From Pisolithus tinctorius (lineage: Eukaryota > Basidiomycota > Agaricomycetes > Boletales > Pisolithaceae): 64,000 bases of DNA. A program made the position numbers and the translations under genes. The DNA lies in assembly GCA_024663395.1 (NCBI GenBank), contig JANFAH010000026.1, positions 186,001 through 250,000 on the forward strand, given 5' to 3'. The stretch's first letter is position 1. Each line of letters opens with the position of its first letter. Below are positions 1 to 10,923 of this stretch, piece by piece. The notes under the pieces were generated by a model, which had not been told where the DNA came from, made no database searches, and saw only the letters and a program-made list of their open reading frames with translations.

Positions 1-1557
1 CCTGGGGTGTTGGCATTCCCTGTAGCAATGGTTTGAATGGTATACTGCCCAGTACCCAGTCAATCGACAGATTGAAGTGGGTGAGCCAGTTGTGTCCTAA
101 CACCAGCAAACATGAAGAATCCAACAGAGTAACATAAAATGAAATGGAACTGACATTGCCAGAAGGAAAGCAGAGGGAAAGATCTACTTCTTGGGAAATG
201 ACAGCATTTGTACTACCATCAAACAAGCAGAGCGGAATTGGCAGAGAAACGGAGGAAACAGGAATGGCATATTTTTTGATTATAGATGGGTCTACGAAAC
301 AATGAGAAGAGCTGGAATCAATCAATGCAGAAACAGTATCAACAGAATAATCCAGAAGAGTTACAGATGGAAGTAAAGAATTGGGACTAGAAAGAGCGGA
401 CACGTTGAGTCAGATGTCTGGTTGCACACAATTGGGATCAACGCTTCCTCCAGGCTGTGCGAGCTCCCTGGAGGAGCAGACTAATTTTTTGGCTCTGCCT
501 TCTCCACAGGTGGAGGAGGCAGAGTTCCAGCTGTAGCTGCACAGGCTTTGGCTGCATGGGAGGTGGACTTGGGACAGTCCTTGGCAGAGTGGCCAGCCTC
601 ACCACAGAAGAGGCAGAGGTTATTTTTCATCCTGCACTGTCATTCAGTGGAGGTGAGTTTGCCATCCTTGCCCAGAAGATGGGCAATATTGGACTTGGGT
701 GTGTCGGACTTGGGCAGATCTTTCTGTTTGCCCTTGCCCTTGGCATCAGACTTTGGAGTGGAGGAGGATGACAATGATTTGGGTTTATTGTCTGAGTTGG
801 AAGTCTGTGACTTGTTGGAGGTGGACTTGGTGGTGCATGAGATCTCTGCTTTGCACTCCCAGTAGCACACATTGATGGTCTGGGTGAGTTCATGGAGTTG
901 TGTGAGGGTAGAAGGCTTTCTGACATGAGCAATCTCATCCTTGATGTGGTCTGGAAGTCCGCTATGGAAGTGGTGGCAGAGTGCACTGACACCGTAGTCC
1001 TTGACCTGTGAAGCCCAGCAATTGAACTCCACAATGTATTTGGTAATTCAAGAACCATCTTTCATAGTAAGGTTCTCAAGTTGTTGGATGGCATCCACTA
1101 TGGCATCATGCAGACCAAAGTTAGTTGTGAGCTCTTGTAAGAACTCATGATAGTCGTCCATCCAGAGTGGGCAGTCATAGTTGTCAGGGTTTAGCAGGTC
1201 TGCCTCAAACCAAGCCAGGGCCATACCCTTGAGATAAGACTGGGTGAAGGTAACTTTTGCTCTGTTGGAGTGGAATGTGTGAGGGCGGTCTTGGAAGTTC
1301 AGCTCGCATTGTATGAGGAACTTGTGGAGTTTCTTAGGGTCGGAGCTGTCGAAGGTGTCAGGCTCGCAGACTTTGGTTTTTGGAGTGGAGTCCCCAGTGC
1401 GTGAGCTAGACTGCACAAGCACATGGACAGCTCTAGCAAGAGCTACGAGGGGATCCTCTGGCAGCTCAGCCAGGTCTTTGGGGATATCCCTGTCACTGCT
1501 GCCCCTGCCATCGGGATCACCATCAGGATAATCAGGGTCGGGGTCGGGTCCATCATC
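1..1557 (-). pseudogene. Ty3/gypsy gag-protease remnant
   Basis: Reading right to left, an open frame runs from about 1557 to 1048 and a second from 1032 to 640. Together they give a retrotransposon Gag: the motif PDTFDSSDPKKL, then a WF core and the motif GLPDHIKDE. The same motifs occur in the plus-strand copy at 2368-3585. The two frames are separated by a small frame break near 1040, and the zinc-knuckle region near 560-640 is interrupted by a stop. Below 430 the frame continues into an aspartic protease, with LGHNWLTHFNLSIDW near positions 60-110. The protease active site reads Asp-Ser-Ser (codons 319-311) where the family has Asp-Ser/Thr-Gly. The element runs off the left edge, so reverse transcriptase and integrase, if present, lie outside the window. 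It is clearly a decayed copy. Confidence 0.8.
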
Positions 1558-1587
1558 TCAGTTATGAGGAGGCAGAGTTGGAAGGCT

Positions 1588-2190
1588 GTGTCATGACCAT
1601 GTCCAGACCACCCTAGACCAGCTCTATGCTGGTCTTGACTGGTCCCATCCAACCCTTGCCCTGGTCCCGGCCTTAACCCTTCGACCCAGAAACATGTTAG
1701 CTCACAAGGCACTGCAAGGCAGTGCCCAGTCAAGTTGTCCCCTCAGTTAGTACCAGGCCGGTGTAACACCTGGCCCGGCACATGTCCTGCCCCAGTTCCT
1801 GGCAATCCCTTGTTCTTGGTGTTTGCTTGATAAGATTCTTTGTAACACTACTTACCAATATGTTTACCAATCATCACTGTACTGGCGCAGACTGGTCTCC
1901 AGTGCTACGTTACACTTAGGATACTTCTAGTATTTAAGCCATAGGATATTCTGTTTAGCCTCAGTCTGAAATCAATCTAGTTCTTGTCTTAACCCAGTCT
2001 CTCTGACTCTCTGTCTTCTGCTCCTCGACTGGACTATGGCCCACGCAAGGGAATAGTGCTGCACCTACAGTTGCTAAGTCCAATAGTCCAAACCCCTTGG
2101 TTTCTTGTATTACCCTCTGACCCCTCACCAGACTCCAGACCGGCCTTTGACTGGTGAAGACCTGGACTTAACAGTATTTCAGACTCACAC
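1588..2190 (+). repeat. LTR-like region between two head-to-head gag copies
   Basis: This stretch lies between the start of the minus-strand gag (about 1557) and the plus-strand gag (from 2368). It is gene-free. It holds TGT-initiated blocks (TGTCATGACC at 1588, TGTAACACC near 1761), a TATA-like tatttaag near 1930 and a C/T-rich leader, as expected for an LTR promoter driving the plus-strand copy. The right border was not found with confidence: an end at ttaaca near 2171 is possible, but no paired LTR is present in the window. The LTR identity is inferred from position and composition. Confidence 0.4.
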
Positions 2191-2367
2191 TTGTGTGGGT
2201 CAACACCCTTCTGCTCAATCCTCAGCATCACACCCTCAGCATGCCTACCCAAACTAGAACCCAAGCAGCACGGGCATGTGCTACCACCAACCCAGATTCC
2301 ACCTTGGCAGTCGACTTGCGCTGTGCCACTGCCCTGGTGTCCTTAGGGACAGCCAGAAGGTCACCCA

Positions 2368-3585
2368 GTGAAGTCAATAACTTCAGGGGCTTCTCAGCCC
2401 ATAAATCCACTACCCCCATCCCTAATTGACCTCTCACACCCACTAATGATCTGGATGATGAACTGGACCTGGACGAGCCAGATGACTTCAATCACCCTGG
2501 TGATGATGGTCCTGGCAATGACAGGCCGGGAGATGACTCCAGAAGATGATGTCAAGCCAGGTGTAACTGTGCTGGACAACCTCGCTAAAGCCATTGAGCT
2601 TCTTGCATGCAATGCTTGCACTGGCTCTGAATCATCCTCCAGAACCAAGTTGCGCAAACCAGACACCTTCGATGGGACAGACCCAAAGAAGCTGCATGCA
2701 TTTCTTATCCAGTGCAAACTTAACTTCCGGGACCAGCCCTGGGCCTTTCGAAGTGATCAAGCCAAGGTCACTTTTGTGCAGTCATTCCTGAAAGGGATGG
2801 CTCTTGAGTGGTTCAAACTGGACTTACTTGGGACTGAGGACCCAGAGGATCAGCCCTACTGGATGGACTCTTGGAAGGAGTTTGTCATAGAACTTCAAAC
2901 TACTTTTGGACCCCATGACCCGGTGGCTGACACTGAAAGCCAGCTAGACCACCTCCAAATGAAAGATAATCACCAGGTCAATAAGTACGTGGTCAAATTC
3001 AACTGGCTTGCCTCACAAGTCTGCGGATACAGTGATGGTGCTCTGCACCACTTCTTCTACACTGGTCTCCCCAACCATATCAAAGATGAGGTCTGCCAGG
3101 TCAGCAAACCAAGAACCCTTCATGAGCTTCACCACCTAGCCCAGGAGATTGATGCATGTTACTGGGAGTGCAAAGAGGAGGTTCAGCGGTCCAGTAAGCA
3201 CCAGGGGTTGTCCTCTGGTAACAAGTCTACTCCCAACCCCAGTCACAACAATCAGTCTAAGCCTGGTCAAGAGAAATCCAAGACTGGCAATAACTCCAGA
3301 AATAGCAACTCCAGTAACCAAACTCAGTCCAAACCCACCTCGACCAGTCAGACCGGCTCTAACACACCCAAGCCAGACTCAAACAAACTGGGCAAGGATG
3401 GCAAGTTGACACTGGAGGAGCACAAATGCCATAGAGACAATAACCTTTGCATGTTCTGTGGGGGCACTGGACATTTTGCAGATAAGTGCCCCAAGAAAGC
3501 TGGGAAAGCCAAAGCTCACACTGTGGCCACCTCTGAGGCAGCACTGGCCTCAACCTCGGGCTCTGCCCCCGAGGCAAAAAAATAG
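2368..3585 (+). pseudogene. Ty3/gypsy gag ORF with zinc knuckle, pol missing
   Basis: This is an uninterrupted Gag frame of about 400 codons. It has the PDTFDGTDPKKLHAF motif, a retrotrans_gag core (KGMALEWFKLD, GLPNHIKDEV), a Ser/Asn/Gln/Lys-rich linker, and a C-terminal zinc knuckle CMFCGGTGHFADKC (CCHC), ending with TAG at 3583-3585. The acidic N-terminal part seems to lie in another frame near 2440-2530, so the true start is uncertain. No protease, reverse transcriptase or integrase follows before the NLR gene at 4147, so the copy is truncated. It is the same family as the minus-strand remnant at 1-1557. Gag packages element RNA into virus-like particles; this copy could at most supply Gag in trans. 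Confidence 0.75.
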
Positions 3586-3596
3586 GCAAAAGGACA

Positions 3597-3805
3597 GACC
3601 ATGAGGTGTCTGCATGTAGCTAGGTGAATACACTATTGGTTGAACAATGGTGACACATGTACACAATGAGGCTTTAGCAGGTAAAGCTAGTGGTGGAAAC
3701 AGGAGGCTGTCAGATCAGGGAGAAATCAACCAGAAAAGGAAACATAAGTCCATTGGAACAAGACAAGGTGAAAGGTAAGGAAAAAGGGGCAAACATAACA
3801 CAATG
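3597..3805 (+). repeat. dispersed repeat, copy 1 (partner near 42.4 kb)
   Basis: By eye this stretch matches 42376-42535 in the same orientation. Shared blocks include gaccatgagg, ctggtggaaa/tagtggtggaaa, aggaggc, aaaggaaa.a.taagtcca and ggggcaaa.cataacac, with mismatches and small gaps. It has no coding potential. It follows the truncated gag ORF, so it may be leftover LTR or a non-autonomous element; the sequence alone does not say which. Confidence 0.5.
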
Positions 3806-4146
3806 GCTTTCTGGGAAAAATCATTGTAGGTAGTGAGCACTGTGAGGTTGTAGATGCCAAAGAGGGAGCAGAGGGATGGGAGAGAATATTGGCCAGGGGC
3901 ATGGTTATTACTTAAGGGATGCCCATGGTGAATTATTATGCTGTGCTTGCTGTAACATGTACATCTCACCAGGTAGTGCATCATGAAGTGTAATTGAAAG
4001 TGGGTGTGATAACATGTGGTATGTGATATCAGAGGACACCAGTGCAATTAGCAGAGTAAAATGATCATTGGAAAAGCATGGGAGATGAACTAATATGTGA
4101 CAGTACAGCAGCAGGTATACCCAACATCAAAACACAATTCAAGACA
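3806..4146. other. intergenic stretch
   Basis: No gene, repeat or regulatory motif is recognised between the dispersed repeat and the end of the NLR-like gene. It would contain the 3' UTR of the minus-strand NACHT-WD40 gene. Confidence 0.5.
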
Positions 4147-7100
4147 TCATGCATTCACTGAATGGAAACATTTGCACCACTCCTTGCCATGGGCCATCTG
4201 ACTCAAGTCCAACTCAGTGCAACAACCTCTAGGAATGACTGCTCTGGTCCACATGGAGTAAAATGGACTCCTAAGTTTTGGGGGGATCCAAAGTAGTAGT
4301 TGTCCCTTTGGGCCTCTGATCCAGCCATCATCATGTATCTTGACTGCTTGGTCCAGTGGAACCTCCTGTTGCCTGTACCCATCAACAAGTGGATCACTGT
4401 TATGCAATGCATGTGAGGGGTTAAATGAAAAGCAAATGGGATATCTCTTGACATCTGCACTTTGTTTAAGTGAAATTAGGATAAGTAACAGGTGGAGGTA
4501 CATACCATCTGCAGGAGGGAATGGATGAATCATACTGGAGGGGTGGGATGCAACCAGTGTCAACTGCTCATTCTCCCAGGCCACCACAGTGTTTTCCATA
4601 GAGCCTGAGACAATCCTCTTGCCATCAGGGGAGAATGCAACTGATTCAACTCCATCTGTATGGCCCTCAAGAGCACTGCCAATCTGCATACCTCTCTCAA
4701 CATCCCAGACCCTTACAGTCTTGTCCAGAGACCCTGATACAATGCTCTTCCCATCAGGAGAGAATGCAACTGCATTGACTCCAGAAGTATGGCCCTCAAG
4801 AGGGTTGCCAATCTGCACACCTCTCTCAACATCCCAGATCCTCACAGTGTTGTCCCAAGAGCCTGAGACAATCCTCTTCCCATCAGGGGAGAATGCAACT
4901 GATTCAACTCCAGAAGTATGACCCTTAAGAGGGCTGCCAATCTGCACACCTCCCTCAACATCCAATACCCTCACAGTCTTATCCCAAGAGCCTGAGACAA
5001 TCCTCTTCCCATCAGGGGAGAAAGCAACTGATTTGATTCCAGAAGTATGGCTATCAAGAGGGCTGCCAATCTGCACACCTTCCTCAACATTCCAGACCCT
5101 CATAGTGTTGTCCCTTGAGCCTGAGACAATCCTCTTCCCATCAGGGGAGAATGTAACTGATTCAACTCCATCTGTATGGCCCTCAAGAGGGCTGCCAATC
5201 TGCACACCTCCTGTAACATCCCAGACCCTCACAGTCTTGTCCCTTGATCCTGAAACAATCCTCTTCCCATCAGGAGAGAAAGCAACTGATTTGACTCCAG
5301 AAGTATGGCCCTCAAGAGGGCCAACAACCTGCACACCTCTCTCAACATCCCAGATCCTCACAGTGTTGTCCCTTGAGCCTGAGAGAATTCTCTCCCCATC
5401 AGGGGAGAATGCAACTGATTCAACTCCAGAAGTATGACCCTCAAGAGGGCTGCCAATCTGCACACCTCCTGCAACATCCCAGACCCTCACAGTGTTGTCC
5501 AAAGAGCCTGAGACAATCCTCTTCCCATCAGGGGAGAATGCAACTGATTGAACTCCAGAAGTATGGCCCTCAAGAGGGCTGCCAATCTGAACACCTTCCT
5601 CAACATCCCAGACCCACACAGTGTTATCTCTTGAGCCTGAAACAATCCTCTTCCCATCAGGGGAGAATGCAACTGATTTGACTCCATCTGTATGACCCTC
5701 AAGAGGGCTGCCAATCTGCACATGTTCCTCAACATCCCAGACCCTCACAGTGTTGTCCCAAGAACCTGAGACAATCCTCTTCCCATCAGGGGAGAATGCA
5801 ACTGATTCAACTCCAGAAGTATGGCCCTTGAGAGGGCTACCAATTTGCACACCTTCCTCAACATCCCAGACCCTCACAGTCTTGTCCCAAGAGCCTGAGA
5901 CAATCCTCTTCCCATCAGAAGAGAATGCAACTGATTTGACTCCAGAAGTATGGCCCTCAAGAGGGTTGCCAATCTCCATGCCTCCTTCAACATCCCAGAC
6001 CCTCACAGTGTTGTCCAAAGAGCCTGAAACAATCCTCTTCCCATCAGGGGAGAAAGCAACTGATTCAACTCCATCTGTATGGCCCTCAAAAGGGCTGCCA
6101 ATCTGCACACCTTCCTCAACATCCCAGACCCTCACAGTCTTGTCCCAAGAGCCTGAGACAATCCTCTTCCCATCAGGGGAAAATGCAACTGATTTGACTC
6201 CAGAAGTATGACCCTCAAGAGGGCTGCCAATCTGCACACCTCCCTCAACATCCCAGACCCTCACAGCCTTGTCCAAAGAGCCTGAGATAATCCTCTTCCC
6301 ATCAGGGGAGAAAGCAACTGATTCAACTCCATCTGTATGGCCCTCAAGAGGGCTGCCAATCTGCACACCTCCCTCAACATCCCAGACCCTCACAGTCTTG
6401 TCCCTTGAGCCTGAAACAATCCTCCTCCCATCAGGGGCAAATACAACACATTCAACAAAGGAAGTATGGCCATGCAGTAGCTGTTGTTCAACTGGCCACC
6501 CTTGCAGCCCTCCTACAGCAACTCTAGCCAGGCTTGGAAATTTTGGCCAGAGCATCATTGATAGCAATGCATTGGAAGGAATAAATGGCAATGCAGAAGC
6601 ATACAAGTGTGGAGTGCTGTGCACTATTACACTGCCAAAATTCCGAATCAACTTGATTCCATCTTTTACCAATACCAATATATCCTTGGAACCATCTTGG
6701 CCCTTCATTGCTGTGTCAGATGTCATCAAATACTGTACATAGGGTACTCACCTGTAGCCATGTGGCAACAGTACTAAGAGCATCTACACCTTTTCCAACC
6801 ATCCCCAGAAGACTTAATACCTCCACCCAGAACAGAATCTTTTCACTTCCAACAATAGTCTTCACCAACCCTGCAAGTTCCAAGTCAAATCCTGCCTTCC
6901 ACAGATGCTGGGCCCAGAATTGACTGGAGTAGGAGAGATGGTGTGGAATCTTCTCCTTGATTCTCTTTGACAGATCAGAAACCTCAGCATTGGCGAGGTA
7001 GGAGCTTTCTAATTCACAGATGTTGAATTGAAGGCTATCATGAAGAATCTGCAATGAAGCATAGGCTAGGTCTCTCGTATGTTGTGTGTCGGAGGTGTCA

Positions 7101-9086
7101 ATGAAGTAGATACCACTCCGTGAATGATCCATTAGGAAGTCATAGAATGATGCATGAAGGGGCCGCACAGCAGAGACGCGGTCTACAATGCCACCCAGCA
7201 CCGGAGACATGAACTCGAGGATGAGAAAAATGTCATACCGCTCCTGCTTGCTTGGAAATTTTTCACGCATCGAATTCAAGGCTGCCATAGGAAGAGGTTC
7301 AAGCGTCATCACGACTTGCCGCATCACGGAGTGATATCGTTCCAGGCCTTTCCCAGATTCAGGTATGCCTCCCTTCAGGATTTCAAAGTAAGTCGTGTCG
7401 AGAAGTGTTCTTCCTTCTTTTGACTCGAGAGCCATCAGATTGTTGTAGCGTTCTTTGGAAGTTTCTCCAGCTTTACCTGGCCTGATGAACTCGCAAGCCA
7501 GACGAGCCCACTCGAACAGGCCTTCAGATTTTTTGACGACGCTCTGGACTTCTGTTGCTCCAATGCTGAGAAAACGGTCAAGTTCCTTGGAAACATATAG
7601 CTGGATGTCACGTTCCACCAACTCCCGAGGGACGTCGTCCAATGAGGTTGCCTTCACGTGTGGAACATCCCTCATGACACGTTCGATGTCCGGCAATGGT
7701 CTGGACGTCAAAAGGATCCGGAAATTGGCTGGTAGATGCGCAGCTTCTGATGATTTCAGGAGGCCCAAGATTTCCCTCCTCGATGTCTCCGGCCCACTTT
7801 CATCCAAGGCATCGATTACCACGACCACATTCCCAACTATCTCTCCATTAATCTCCGACAGCGGCTCCAAGATGAATCGTTTCCACTGCTGTAGCACATC
7901 GCATGTGGTCTTGAGAGAGTGGTCATTTGACACCACATTCGACAATGCTCGTCGAAATGCCGGATCACGATCCGCCAGATCACGAGCGATAGTAGTCAAA
8001 ATCTTTTCCTCCCGTCGTTCGGCCTGCCTGTCGCGAGCGAAGCAGAAACAGGTGCCAGGTGCTTTCACATCCTTGATCCACGATGCGATTGTATGGGCAA
8101 TGGCAGACTTTCCTCTTCCGGGCTGCCCGTGGAGCCACAAGATACGAGGGGCATTGACGTCACATGTGGTGATCCAGTTGGTGATATCCTTCAAAATTTC
8201 TGTCCTGGTGCCTTCGAGGCATTTCTTGGTCGTATTCAGGCCCGCACCAGCTGCGTAAGCCATGCCTTCGAGGTTCAGGTCTTCGAGCACGTAGGACATC
8301 TTGATCTGGATGTCCCGTATCGCGCGATCTCGATATTGTTGCATCAGATCACCGAGATTCTTGATGTGGCCACAGGCGACCGTCTGCGGGTCGGAAACAA
8401 GGCTGTCCCCGATTCTTATCACTGACGATGTGTCACATCAGCACACTGAAGCGGATCAGAGGACCATGACCATAGGACCTACAAATGTTCTTCTTTTTGC
8501 AATATTTTACGACAAACAGCGCTGCGGCACTCATCTCCTGTGAAATCCTCCGTAACGTCTCTTTCATGCTATCCATATTCTCAATGGTATCCTCTTCCAT
8601 CAGAAATTCGTAGAGAAGCTTTACGGTTTTGAGGAGGCCAAACACTTCGTTGTCCAGGTTTGCTTGATTGATGAGCAACTGATGAGGACTATATAAGCGA
8701 GGGATCCAGGAGAGAGAAGGGGGACATACTTGAGAAGCAGCGGTGAGAATCCCTAGTGCAAACTGGACATAAGGGTGGACCTGTGCGCTTACATCAGAGC
8801 GTGGCAGGCGACGGAAGGTTAACGCGCTTACATTCGATAAAGTGGTAACAAAGGAGTTGAACAGTTTGAGAGGCTGGAGAATCGTCTCGATACTTTGAAT
8901 CTGCGCCACCGCGGTACCGGCCTGCCCAACAAGACCCACAGCTGTTTGCAATACCGGGGGGATGGGCTTCATCTCAACCACTGCCTGTTGCGCATCATTG
9001 ACCTGGCTACCCCTTCCGGTGTCGGTTATCTCTGTAGTAAGAGGCTCTGATCGAGTCTGATTTGACCGATGGAAGAGATGTCTCAT
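4147..9086 (-). CDS. NACHT-WD40 NLR-like protein
   Basis: Large fungal STAND protein of the NACHT-WD40 (HET-E-like) type. These are intracellular receptors thought to sense non-self and, in some species, to trigger heterokaryon incompatibility. Exons as read: 9086-8730, 8678-8483, 8421-6752, 6732-4147. The N-terminal ~180 residues are a helical region of unknown role. NACHT follows, with Walker A GQPGRGKSAIAHT and Walker B VVVVIDALDES, then a helical linker ending in STPHLYASALPF. Fifteen WD40 repeats of 43 residues come next, each near GHT.GV.SVAFSPDGKRIVSGS. The tail has the family's closing block (DDGWIRGPKGQLLLW, TELDLSQMAHG). The intron at 8482-8422 has a good donor, a ctgat branch site and a cag acceptor. 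The 51-nt intron at 8729-8679 is in frame, as is a possible one near 4506-4456. A 19-nt gap (6751-6733) must be removed to join NACHT to WD40. The first in-frame ATG is at 9086; an upstream exon is possible. Confidence 0.88.
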
Positions 9087-9189
9087 CCTGGAGAACAGCT
9101 TTCGAGATGTTTTTGCCGACGGTCCAGCGACCAAGGGAGTGTCGGCAGAGGGGCGAGACGCTCCTTCCGACTGTTTGGGCAGAGATCAA

Positions 9190-10280
9190 TAAATACCATC
9201 GCGTGCAAGGTATAAAGTGTGTACCGAGGGAATGTTAGGTGCGGTCGAGCTAGGCCTTTCGGAGCTAAACAGACGATGTTTCTTCAGTTGCTTGCGAGCC
9301 ATTGAGAACTCCGTATTTTGTGTAAGCTTTGTAGGCTGGGTTCGAGGTTGAGAGGTGTAAATCAGACAGTAGTCTGAGTCAGGTGTTGAAAGCGCCGACA
9401 TGCTGTGGACACGTTTGCAGGTGGCACTGCTGGAGGCCTGGTGCCATGCGGACCAGATACATACGCAGTGACGCTATTCTCGATATCTAATGCTTATGAT
9501 AAGAAATTCGACTCCTTCATGCTCGCGTTGAACAGAACGTTGACGCCAAGTCTACGAACATTTTCGCTATGCAGTGGGAGCTGTAGTACCTTGCGAGAAG
9601 AGTCAGATCATTCAGTTTTGTAACTCGTGGACGAAGGCCCCAGTCATTGATCGACTTCAGTTCAACAGCAAGGATTCAGCTATAGCTCACGGTTGGCTGT
9701 GCATTTCACAACACACGAATTCCATGTTTCAACGAGCTTGCGCGCTGCTTCGGTTGTGCACCGATTCGATGACAAAGTGTAGGCCTTCTTGGTTTGTTGT
9801 TCGATTTCAAAAATTTCCACCAGTGATGTCAACAAGTGAGGTTTCAGCCTGACACCTGTTGGGTGTTCTCAGGAGTTGCTGGTTATCTGACAGATCCAAT
9901 AAGTTTCTCATTTGTTCTTGCTATTCTTACTTATCCTGTTCATCTACATTGACATATTTGTGCCTATCCTCTACAGTACTAGAAGATAGGGCTGTCGGGG
10001 ACAGCAGGCACCTTGTTTACAAATGCGAGATAAAAGCTGAACACAGAACAATGTCACTAAGACTATCATTTACATGCCAGAACTGGATAGGTAAATGCCA
10101 TAAAACTGCATTGCCCCAACTATCTCAGCCAGCATCCACACCCCCCTTGTGCTTGCACTCACTATTCCCTGAAATACCACCACATCAATCTTAGATTTCT
10201 TCACTTCCAATGAAACGGCAATCTGAGAGAAGCTCACTTTGGAAAATGAGCTTCATTGTACACAGTAGACGATAACAAAC
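9190..10280. other. intergenic region upstream of the NLR gene
   Basis: Only short ORFs occur here, on both strands. A minus-strand ORF at 9401-9186 (containing SARKQLKKHRLFSSER-like basic sequence) could be an extra 5' exon of the NACHT-WD40 gene, but no in-frame splice was found to join it. The remaining ~900 bp shows no recognised gene or repeat. Confidence 0.4.
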
Positions 10281-10923
10281 TTACATGTTGTTGTTGAACA
10301 CCAAGGAGTAGCTGTCTGTGAATGCAGGATAAGCACCACACACGTACCCCCCCAGCAACCACATGACATTGATAACACCCAAGCAATTGAAGGTGTCAGC
10401 AGCACTTAGGAGGTCACAAGTCAGGTCAGTAACCTGAACCCAGAAACAGCCCCTGTCAGTCAGGGACCAAGGCATTGACCAGCAAATGTGAGGCAACTGA
10501 TGGATGTCTTCGCATGGAATGAAGTCGAAACCATGTGAGTTATATTTTTGGAGGGCAGCCATTGTCTTGGATCTGAGAGAACCGGAATAAATGGGATATG
10601 CATTAATCAGCGCACGCCCATGGAGGGTCAAGCTGGTGTAGGGAGTAGTATACTCCCTGAGGCTGAAATAGGGATGCCAACACCAAAATTCCACAGTTAC
10701 CATCCACGTCTGTCATCTTTGGAATTATTCCATCTGCCTTGTGCATTGGCCTCGTGTGCTGCCTCGCCTGTTGAACCTTTGGAGCTCCCCTGTCCATCAA
10801 TAACACACACCAGTCATTGTCCTGAAATTCCATGTCAACATCAACCTGACATATGTCCACCCTTGGCAGCAGTTTTTTGGAGGGATGGTGGTCTGTTAGA
10901 TATATATTTTGTGACAGCAACAA
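10281..10923 (-). pseudogene. unrecognised gene fragment cut by the palindrome
   Basis: Two overlapping minus-strand frames, 10923-10603 and 10703-10281, read like decayed protein-coding sequence. The first contains DVDMEFQDNDWCVLL, and the second has the aromatic stretches HPYFSLREYTTPYTSL and ICWSMPWSLTDRGCFWVQ. They overlap near 10690, so a frameshift or lost intron would be needed to join them. The upstream end runs into the palindrome arm at 10867, which suggests the fragment was truncated there. No family is recognised. Confidence 0.3.

Noticed and set aside
4589..6742. Chain of plus-strand ORFs opposite the WD40 array (4589-4921, 5033-5437, 5750-6211, 6269-6742)
   Set aside because: They are antisense shadows of the repeat units; the minus strand carries the WD40 motifs.
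7455..8258. 267-codon plus-strand ORF
   Set aside because: It lies exactly opposite the NACHT domain, whose Walker motifs read on the minus strand; no motif on the plus side.
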